Shown: positions 45,308 through 52,754 of the stretch, piece by piece
Layout of the letters: each line of letters begins with the position of its first letter
How positions within the stretch are numbered: position 1 is the stretch's first letter
Origin: a bacterium
GTDB lineage: Bacteria; Patescibacteriota; Minisyncoccia; Moranbacterales; UBA2206
NCBI GenBank assembly: GCA_030654225.1
Contig: JAURXY010000017.1
Location: forward strand, 1-57,175
Length of the DNA: 57,175 nt
Direction: 5' to 3'
Notes under the pieces: model-generated
Told to the model about the DNA's origin: nothing
What the model saw: only the letters and a program-made list of their open reading frames with translations
Databases searched by the model: none
Program-made: the position numbers and the translations under genes

Positions 45308-47452
45308 TTATAATCTTACACCAGATAAGTATTTTTTCAAAGCTTGGGTTATGGCGGGAATCAAGTTGGCTATTTCCTCACCAATCACTTCTCCCTGTTT
45401 TTCTTTTCGCCCAGCATTCCACACTTCATCAAAAATCTTCTTATCTTCATCGCTAACTGCACCTATCTGAAAGGCTCTCTCTATCACTCCCGACTCAATC
45501 AATTTATCCACTGCCTTTTTTGAAGCCTCAGAATCAGAAGATCCGCCATCAGTTATTTCAAAAACAATTTCCATGGTCTTTTTCTGTGAAATTTTTTGCA
45601 AGTCTTCAGCTGAAAAAGATTTTTGAATTTCTCCCAACGCCTTATCGTCATAAGTATACCCAATAGTATTGTCCAGTTTTTCAAAAAGTTTAATCGTCTC
45701 TATTCGTTCATCACTTATCCTAGATTCTTTTCGCAATTTTTTTATCTTCTGGGCATCATCTCCAAAAATCCATACCTCCGTATCAACTTCCAACTTGGAT
45801 TTTGTTTGTGATCTCGTTCGATTGAGTTGAGTGTTGAATTCACGAAGTGATGACAAAATCAAAACTACACATTGTTGCAAAATATGCCGTTTTTTTTCAT
45901 CCATCGATCCAGACATATCGCCCACCAGTCTGATGTTGATTCTTTCCGGCATTTGCACCAGTTTTTCTTTGGAAACTATTCGTTCCATCACTCGAACATC
46001 TTCAAATTTTTTCTCTTGAATTTTCGGCCACTCCTCAATCACTTTTTGAACATTCATTTCCGTTCCGGTTTTGAAATATCCTTCTTTTTCTCTTTTCATT
46101 TCTCGACTGGAACCAAAAATAATTTTTTGCCAAAGTTTGGAAAGTTGTTGCAAGTATGGCTCGACTTGGGCTTCAATTTTTTTGAAATTTATAAACTTAT
46201 TTTGATCAATGCCATTTTTTTCGCACCAAGATTTGTCTATCTCTGCTTGTGCTTCATCAGCTTTTTCCTGTGGTGTTTTGTTTTCTTGCGCCTGCGCTTT
46301 GGCTTTTCTGGCCTCTGCCTCTTTTTTGTCATCTTCGTTTTTGTCCATCCAATTTTTGATATCCTCCTCGGAAATCTGATCAGGATTATTTTTGTCATAA
46401 TCTTGATACTCCTCATCAAACGGATTACCTGACTCTCCCTCGCCTTCTCCTTTTTGCGGTTGACCCTCTTGTTTCTCCGGTTTTTTCGGCTCCCATTCAT
46501 TCAAATCTTTGGCCAAAAGTTCTGCAAAAATCGGCTCCAATGTTTTTTGCAACACAAAATGTCTTTGACTAGCAAGAGTATCACGATTTTTTTTCGGCTT
46601 GATGAAACTATCCACAATTTCTTTGGGCGAATATTGCCTGCCTTGAAATTCAATTTTTCGCTTCATTATTTCTGCCACTTCTTCATTCAACACAACACTT
46701 TCATCTTTTACCATTTCTTCCCGCAATAATTTATAGACAAACTGAAGATGTCTTGGCAATGCGGAATAATCAGTTTTAGCAAAAAGTTTTTCTTGATATA
46801 GTCTTTTTGTTTCTTGCCCGCCATTGGCTTTTTCTTCAAAGGCGGGAGCTTTTCTGGCAACATTATTATTGTCATTTATATCATCAAAAATATTGTAGAA
46901 AGTATGGTGAATTTTATAAGCCGAGCGTTCCACCGCATTCATTGTTTTGCCATCTGGTTTTTTTGGATTGAGCGGTTTTTGTTTTTTCAAATTTTCCACA
47001 AATTCAGGATCACTTTGTCCATATTTCTCTTCCCATTTCTTCAAAATAATTCCACCAGTTTTTTTAGCTTGACTTCTGATATATTCAAAATTTTTCATTA
47101 CTCCACTCGCGTCTGCATCCAAATCACGAAAATGTTCCAATTCATGCAAACATCCCCATAATATCTGCTCTTTGGAAAAACCTTTTTCCGAAAACCACTT
47201 GCCATCCAAATTCACTTCACCTTTTTCCAAATCAATATAAAATCCATCAGAAATTTTAAAGTTTAGAGAAACATCTTTAGCAAAAGTCGTAAAAAATCTT
47301 CGATGCGAATCGACAAATTCTTGGGCTTCTTGGCGATATCTTTCTGCTTCCTGATTCATTTTCTCTTTTTCTTTTTCCGTTTCACCAAAAGATTCGTCTT
47401 TTTGCGTATCAATTTTTTTTATCGCTGGCAAATTTTCAATAAATTGTTTCAT
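45308..47452 (-). CDS. HExxH metallopeptidase-like + von Willebrand factor A domain protein
   Basis: LHELEHFRDLDAD (HExxH) in N-terminal part; MIDAS RLVGDMSGSMDEKKR in C-terminal part. Confidence 0.87.
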   Translation of the reverse strand: MKQFIENLPAIKKIDTQKDESFGETEKEKEKMNQEAERYRQEAQEFVDSHRRFFTTFAKDVSLNFKISDGFYIDLEKGEVNLDGKWFSEKGFSKEQILWGCLHELEHFRDLDADASGVMKNFEYIRSQAKKTGGIILKKWEEKYGQSDPEFVENLKKQKPLNPKKPDGKTMNAVERSAYKIHHTFYNIFDDINDNNNVARKAPAFEEKANGGQETKRLYQEKLFAKTDYSALPRHLQFVYKLLREEMVKDESVVLNEEVAEIMKRKIEFQGRQYSPKEIVDSFIKPKKNRDTLASQRHFVLQKTLEPIFAELLAKDLNEWEPKKPEKQEGQPQKGEGEGESGNPFDEEYQDYDKNNPDQISEEDIKNWMDKNEDDKKEAEARKAKAQAQENKTPQEKADEAQAEIDKSWCEKNGIDQNKFINFKKIEAQVEPYLQQLSKLWQKIIFGSSREMKREKEGYFKTGTEMNVQKVIEEWPKIQEKKFEDVRVMERIVSKEKLVQMPERINIRLVGDMSGSMDEKKRHILQQCVVLILSSLREFNTQLNRTRSQTKSKLEVDTEVWIFGDDAQKIKKLRKESRISDERIETIKLFEKLDNTIGYTYDDKALGEIQKSFSAEDLQKISQKKTMEIVFEITDGGSSDSEASKKAVDKLIESGVIERAFQIGAVSDEDKKIFDEVWNAGRKEKQGEVIGEEIANLIPAITQALKKYLSGVRL

Positions 47453-48464
47453 ATAAACATTCGCTTATTAGTTTGTTCTTCAAATTATACGAATTGCAAT
47501 GCTTGAGTAATCCGCAATATGAATTGAACACTTTGGAAAAATCTCGACTGGCAATTTCGCCCTTTTCAAATCTCTCCGCTGTATGAAAAATATTTTTCAA
47601 CATTCTTCTTTTTGTTTTCCGGCGAAGCAAAATCGCATCAGACAAAACGATATACCCGCAAAAATCAATCCCCCACTTCAATTTTCGGAAAGTTATTTTT
47701 TCTTTGGGAATTTTCAATAATAGTTTATTCTCCACGAATATTTTTGCTTTTCTGGCAAACTCAACCATCCTCTCTTTATTATAGTCTAAAATAACAAAAT
47801 CGTCATTATATCTCACATAGTGTCTAACTTTCAGCTTTTTTGCGACAAAATGATCCAGTTCATTGAGATAAATGTTAGCAAAAATCTGGCTGGTAATATT
47901 TCCCAGCGGAATGCTTTTGCTTGGCTTGCAATGAAAACTATCGATAATTTCCCAAATAATTTTTCTGATTCTTTCGTCGCAAATATTTTTGCAAATGATA
48001 TCGAAAAGAATGTTATGATCAATATTTTCAAAATATTTTCTCACATCCAGTTTCGCGCCGTAGCATCGACCAAAATTTCTTTTCGCAATATCTTGCGAAA
48101 AAATCTGCAGTTGCTTCACTGCGAGGTGTGATCCTTTCCCAACTCGCGAAGAATAGGAGTATTCTATGAAAATTGGCTCGAATGAGTCTGAAAGATAATC
48201 ATAAATAATTTGATGCACTATCCTATCCCTAATATCCGCTTTGTGAATATCGCGTTTTTTCGGATCTGAAATTCTAAAAAATTCATATGCCAGATGACGA
48301 TAATTTCCAGTACTCAAATCTCTATGCAACAAAAATAGATTGTCTTCAATATTTCTTTCAAAAAAAATCACTTCCTGCTTTTTCTCCTTACCCACCTTGA
48401 AAACCCGCCACGCGCGAAAGATGTTCTCGATATTAATTAATTTATCAAAATCATTATGAACCAT
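47436..48464 (-). CDS. DGR reverse transcriptase
   Basis: LDVRKYFENIDH, IPLGNITSQIFANIYLNELDHFV (LGxxxSQ variant typical of DGR RTs), VRYNDDFVIL (YxDD); start likely MVHNDFDKL (ORF extends to 48479). Confidence 0.97.
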   Translation of the reverse strand: MVHNDFDKLINIENIFRAWRVFKVGKEKKQEVIFFERNIEDNLFLLHRDLSTGNYRHLAYEFFRISDPKKRDIHKADIRDRIVHQIIYDYLSDSFEPIFIEYSYSSRVGKGSHLAVKQLQIFSQDIAKRNFGRCYGAKLDVRKYFENIDHNILFDIICKNICDERIRKIIWEIIDSFHCKPSKSIPLGNITSQIFANIYLNELDHFVAKKLKVRHYVRYNDDFVILDYNKERMVEFARKAKIFVENKLLLKIPKEKITFRKLKWGIDFCGYIVLSDAILLRRKTKRRMLKNIFHTAERFEKGEIASRDFSKVFNSYCGLLKHCNSYNLKNKLISECLYETIY

Positions 48465-48827
48465 AAAAATTATGAGCAAATAGAAATTCCAGTTATCAAA
48501 AAACTCTACGAATTATATAGACTGACACATTCTGTGATAATGAAATTTCCTAAACATGAAAAATACAGCTTGGGAGAAAAATTGGAATGTATTATCTTGG
48601 ATTCGCTGGAACTCATTATTTTTGGAAACTACCAGCCAAAAAATTTCAAAGAAGGATATATTCTCAAGGCTAATGCAAAAATAGAAATTTTGAAAATTCT
48701 ATTTCGCCTTGCTTTTTCAATCAAAGCTCTGGATGATCCGTCCTATCTCAAAACCCAACAAGCCTTGCAAGAAATCGGCAAAATGCTGGGTGGCTGGTTG
48801 AAATATTTGAAATCTGAGCAGAAATGA
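48456..48827 (+). CDS. avd: DGR accessory variability determinant (Avd-like four-helix-bundle protein)
   Basis: 123 aa, all-helical; IPVIKKLYELYRLTHSVIMKFPKHEKYSLGEKLECIILDSLELII...ILFRLAFSIKALDDPSYLKTQQALQEIGKMLGGWLKYL, resembling bAvd/23S-IVP-like family; located between RT and TR. Confidence 0.85.
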   Translation: MNHKNYEQIEIPVIKKLYELYRLTHSVIMKFPKHEKYSLGEKLECIILDSLELIIFGNYQPKNFKEGYILKANAKIEILKILFRLAFSIKALDDPSYLKTQQALQEIGKMLGGWLKYLKSEQK

Positions 48828-48947
48828 AAACTACGGGAGAGACGGCACCCAAGGTTGTCATTGGAATTGTCGAGATCATTCGCATTCACATTGAGCTGGC
48901 GATCATCCGGATTCCAGTTAGCATTGACGACCCGAGAAGCAGAGCAC
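48827..48947 (-). repeat. DGR template repeat TR (121 bp)
   Basis: Non-coding copy next to RT; coding-strand reading CSASRVVNANWNPDDRQLNVNANDLDNSNDNLGCRLSRSF is rich in AAY codons. Confidence 0.98.
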
Positions 48948-49150
48948 CGCCTCTAGAAAAATTTTTCTTTTTCAATTTCGAGCGTAGAAGTTTTTCCAAA
49001 TTTATCAGGACAACACCATTTGTCCGAAAGAAAAATTGTAGTTTTACATTAATGATTTTTCACTCACTCTCACACAATTTTTCGTTGTATGACTCTGGAA
49101 AAATAAAAAATCTGTTTCGGCAAACCACTGCTGAAAACTTTTTTCAACTG

Positions 49151-49156
49151 ATTATA
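49151..49156 (-). promoter_or_regulatory. Possible -10 box for the TR transcript
   Basis: TATAAT on minus strand ~200 nt upstream of TR; no strong -35. Confidence 0.3.
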
Positions 49157-49216
49157 CGAGCCGAGGGATAAAAAAATAAAAATTAATTTAAAAATAAATT
49201 CTCAAGCTCCCAAAGC

Positions 49217-50191
49217 CTAAGTTAATTCAAAACTACGGGAGAGACGGCACCCAAGGTTGCCATCGGAATGGCCGAGACCATACGCAGACACATCGAGCCG
49301 GCGAGCATCCGGATACCAGTGAGCAACGACGACCCGAGAAGCAGAGCACGATTTCGGAAGCCAAGTCCATCCGTTTTCATCTAAATGTTTTTGCTGATTG
49401 TTTTTTTCAAAATATTGCCGTTGGAAAATAAGATATTCATTGAGAGAAAGTCCTTCAGCTTGGATTTTTTTAGTTTGGTTATTGATTCGAGTTTCAAAAT
49501 TAATTGGGATCGGCTGGTTTGTTCGAATTTTTTCTTGGATTTCATCTTCAATTAAGTTGGAAAGTTGCATAATGTTTTTTCCAAGAGTTTGTTTGGCAAA
49601 AAAGTTAGCGTCTGGATTTTCATAAATATTTTGATCGGAATGTGTGAGAATGATTTTGGTTTTTCGGCTTTCGGTTGTGGCTCCGGCGAAACCTCCGCCT
49701 GTTTTGAAATCATTTGATTGATAAGTAGCGGTCGTATTTGGCATTGATTCAATCAGTGTCTGATTGAGGTTTTCCGTTATTGGCAAGTTTTCTGGAATAA
49801 TGAGAATTTGGTCATAACCATACATTGCCATTTCTTTTTGGATTTCAAACTTGTGAAGTCTCAAAATTTGCTTGACTTCTTGTTCGTTGAAACTTAACTT
49901 ATGTTCTTTATAGAAAGCTTTCTGCCATTGGATTTCTTTTTCCAAATCAATTTCAATATCCTTATCTTTGTTTTCAGTTTTGGTTGTTTCGGGATTGCTG
50001 AATTTTGCAATGATCTTTTTGGGAGTGATTTTTTCTTTGAGAGTCTGAAGCTTTTCTTCAATTTCTTGTTTCAATTCTTTGGTTTTTTCGAGATTGCCGG
50101 ATTTGATGGATTTCTCCAATTCCAACTCAAACTCTTGTTGGAGTTTTTCGAGTTCTTTGTATTCAGTTTTGAGGATGAGGCATCCGGACAT
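49217..50191 (-). CDS. DGR variable (target) protein 2, C-terminal CLec-like variable region
   Basis: C-terminus GWTWLPKSCSASRVVVAHWYPDARRLDVSAYGLGHSDGNLGCRLSRSFELT contains VR2; start MSGCLILKTEYKE parallels paralogue. Confidence 0.95.
   Translation of the reverse strand: MSGCLILKTEYKELEKLQQEFELELEKSIKSGNLEKTKELKQEIEEKLQTLKEKITPKKIIAKFSNPETTKTENKDKDIEIDLEKEIQWQKAFYKEHKLSFNEQEVKQILRLHKFEIQKEMAMYGYDQILIIPENLPITENLNQTLIESMPNTTATYQSNDFKTGGGFAGATTESRKTKIILTHSDQNIYENPDANFFAKQTLGKNIMQLSNLIEDEIQEKIRTNQPIPINFETRINNQTKKIQAEGLSLNEYLIFQRQYFEKNNQQKHLDENGWTWLPKSCSASRVVVAHWYPDARRLDVSAYGLGHSDGNLGCRLSRSFELT
49229..49349 (-). repeat. DGR variable repeat VR2 (121 bp)
   Basis: Ungapped 121-bp alignment to TR; 15 substitutions, all at TR coding-strand adenines. 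Confidence 0.98.
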
Positions 50192-50289
50192 AAGATTATT
50201 TCTCCAAACTAAATTCAATCAAGGATTTTTTGATGACTTCGTCATCTACTTCAAATCCTGGCAGATATTCAACTTTTTAGTTATATTTT

Positions 50290-50553
50290 TTAGGCGTATT
50301 TATCAAAATATAATGTGAAGTAATGGCTGGTTCTTTTACTATAATTATGTCTGCCAATTTTCGGCAGTTTGGATTTTTCGCGAAAAATTCGGGCCACTTC
50401 TTTGATGCCCATAATTTTGATGAGGGTTTGCACATCATCCCAATCGCCATAATTCAAAGTCGCCTCCACGATTGATTCTGGCTTGAGACTGTCATAATCC
50501 TTCACCCACCAAATCAAATCTTTTCTTTTTTTGATAAAATCATGAATTGTCAT
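50290..50553 (-). CDS. Small hypothetical protein
   Basis: 87-aa ORF MTIHDFIKKRKDLIWWVKDYDSL...; upstream of VP2 on the same strand. Confidence 0.6.
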   Translation of the reverse strand: MTIHDFIKKRKDLIWWVKDYDSLKPESIVEATLNYGDWDDVQTLIKIMGIKEVARIFREKSKLPKIGRHNYSKRTSHYFTLYFDKYA

Positions 50554-50595
50554 ATGCTTTTATTTTAGCATAAAATAGCCAAAAAATCAACTTTT

Positions 50596-51558
50596 TCACT
50601 GCTTCAACTTCAACATTTTATACGCACTATTAGCAGAAATTGCGCCCTCAGAACTTGCCGTGAGGATTTGGCGAAATTTGCTGGATCCCGTAGTGATATC
50701 TCCCGCAGCAAAAACTCCCGGCACATTGGTGCTCATATCTTCTTTTACTTTTATATAATTTTTTTCATCCGTCATCACGCCAATTTTTTGCGCCAGTTCT
50801 ACTCCTGGCTCAGTGCCCACTTCAATGAACACGCCGTCCACTTCCAAATTATTTTTGTCATTATAGGCTTTATCCAAAACTACTTTCTCTACTTTGTTTT
50901 CACCCTCGGGACGTGAATCCGCAGGATTTTTACGTCCTTTAATCTCAATCACTCCCGTGCCCTTGACCAATTCTATTTTGGAATTTTGCACAATCTTTTC
51001 CAGCCACGCCGGCTCAGCTGACATTTTTTCTTCTTTAGTGATAAGATATACTTTTTTCGCAAAATCAGTAAGCTCCAAAGCCACTACTGCCGCGCTGTTT
51101 CCTCCGCCAATGACACATACGGTTTTTTCACGAAAAAACATCGCGTCACAAGTGGCACAATAGGAAACGCCACGTCCAGTAAATTCTTTTTCTCCGGGAA
51201 TATTCATTTTGCGGTAGTGCGCGCCCATAGCCAGAATGATTGCTCGAGTTTTATAAACATTTTTTGCGCAATTTATCTCAAAAGTTCCGTCCTCTAATTT
51301 GGAAATTCCAGCCACCGATTCTCTGTTTATTTTTGCGCCAAAACCCTCAACATGTTCCACAAATTTAGAAATTAAATCAGCCCCAGAAATTTTTTTCTCT
51401 CCCGGCCAATTCTCCAAATCATAAATTTCATTCATTTGCCCTCCTTGTTCTACGCCAAAAACAAGATGCTCCAGTTTATATCGTGAAGCATAAATTGAAG
51501 CACTGAGGCCGGCTGGGCCGGCGCCAATAATTATAAGATCGTAAATATTATCCATATG
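50596..51558 (-). CDS. trxB: Thioredoxin-disulfide reductase
   Basis: IIGAGPAGLSASIYASR; CATCDAMFF; VIGGGNSAAVVAL; GVFAAGDIT; start taken at MDNIYDL. Confidence 0.95.
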   Translation of the reverse strand, partial: HMDNIYDLIIIGAGPAGLSASIYASRYKLEHLVFGVEQGGQMNEIYDLENWPGEKKISGADLISKFVEHVEGFGAKINRESVAGISKLEDGTFEINCAKNVYKTRAIILAMGAHYRKMNIPGEKEFTGRGVSYCATCDAMFFREKTVCVIGGGNSAAVVALELTDFAKKVYLITKEEKMSAEPAWLEKIVQNSKIELVKGTGVIEIKGRKNPADSRPEGENKVEKVVLDKAYNDKNNLEVDGVFIEVGTEPGVELAQKIGVMTDEKNYIKVKEDMSTNVPGVFAAGDITTGSSKFRQILTASSEGAISANSAYKMLKLKQ

Positions 51559-51636
51559 CCAAAGAACAATGAACAATGAACAGTAAAATAATAAAAAATA
51601 TTATTGATCGTTGTTCCTTGATCATTGATTATTGTT

Positions 51637-51951
51637 TTAAACTTTTTCTAATTCCTCCTTCAAAGCTTCCTTTGATTGCACACCCACTAGTTGTTTGACC
51701 ATTTTGCCACCCTTGAAAATCATAATGGTTGGGATAGACATAATGGAAAATGTTTGCGCCACTTGCGAATTTTCATCCACATTCAATTTTCCAATTTTAG
51801 CTTTGCCCTCCATTTCTTTAGCTAATTCTTCCACGATTGGTCCCATCATTTGACATGGCCCACACCACGGTGCCCAAAAATCAACCAGTGTCGGCATTTC
51901 ACTTTTCAACACTTCTTGATCAAAATTTTGATCGGTAAAGACTATTTCCAT
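51637..51951 (-). CDS. trxA: Thioredoxin
   Basis: LVDFWAPWCGPCQMM active site. Confidence 0.97.
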   Translation of the reverse strand: MEIVFTDQNFDQEVLKSEMPTLVDFWAPWCGPCQMMGPIVEELAKEMEGKAKIGKLNVDENSQVAQTFSIMSIPTIMIFKGGKMVKQLVGVQSKEALKEELEKV

Positions 51952-52008
51952 AGTTTTTATTTATTTTAAAAATTACAAAGATACTACACTAAAGTATAAA
52001 ATAAATTT

Positions 52009-52722
52009 CTATTCCCCAAATCTCCTGCCTCTTTTTGCATATTCTTCCAAAGCTTCTTCAAATTTTTCTTCATTAAAATCAGGAAAATTTTCCGTGGAAA
52101 AATAAAGTTGCGAATCGGCACTATCCCACATCATAAATCCATTGGAATTATGCGGTTCTCCACCCGTTCGAATCATAAAGTCCACCGGCGGAAATTCAGC
52201 TGTCATCAAATTAGCTTTCAAAATTTCTGGGGTAATTTTTGTGCCTTTTTCTGACTTTGCGATAATTTTTTCAATAGCTTGCAACATATCATCCGTGCCA
52301 GAATAAGCCAGCATAAAATTCAACATTCTTTTTTTATAATGTTTGGTTTTTTCAATCACTTCTTTGATTATGCTTTTCAAAGATTCTGGAAATTGTTCTT
52401 CCCATCGTCCGATAAAATTAACTCTGGCTTCATTCTCATAAATTTCTTTGCCCTCCAAGAGTCTTTTAAAATATCTTTTATAAATATCTAAAAGAGCTTT
52501 TTTTTCCGCAATCGGACGCTTCAAAAGATTGTCCATTGAAGAACCCCAAAGAGAAAGACAGCTTATTTCTTTCTTAAGTGCAAATTGCGTCAATTTTTCC
52601 AAATTTATCGCTCCCGCCTCATGTCCCTCCCAAGGCTTGAGACCCTTAGCTCTAGCCCAACGCCGATTGCCATCAGGGATTATAGCCACGTGACGCGGAA
52701 TGAATTTCGAATTGTTTTCCAT
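52009..52722 (-). CDS. uppS: Isoprenyl (undecaprenyl) diphosphate synthase
   Basis: HVAIIPDGNRRWARAKGL; VDFMIRTGGEPHNSNGFMMWDSADSQLYF. Confidence 0.94.
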   Translation of the reverse strand: MENNSKFIPRHVAIIPDGNRRWARAKGLKPWEGHEAGAINLEKLTQFALKKEISCLSLWGSSMDNLLKRPIAEKKALLDIYKRYFKRLLEGKEIYENEARVNFIGRWEEQFPESLKSIIKEVIEKTKHYKKRMLNFMLAYSGTDDMLQAIEKIIAKSEKGTKITPEILKANLMTAEFPPVDFMIRTGGEPHNSNGFMMWDSADSQLYFSTENFPDFNEEKFEEALEEYAKRGRRFGE

Positions 52723-52754
52723 AATTAAAATAATAGCTTAAAAAAATTATAAAA

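Noticed and set aside
47436-48479. RT as a group II intron or retron RT
   Set aside because: No maturase/endonuclease domain or intron boundaries seen; adenine-specific TR/VR pattern and LGxxxSQ motif identify a DGR.
48824-49171. 115-aa plus-strand ORF covering the TR
   Set aside because: Frame arises by reading the TR antisense; the TR is explained as a DGR template and the ORF has no protein-like features or paralogue.
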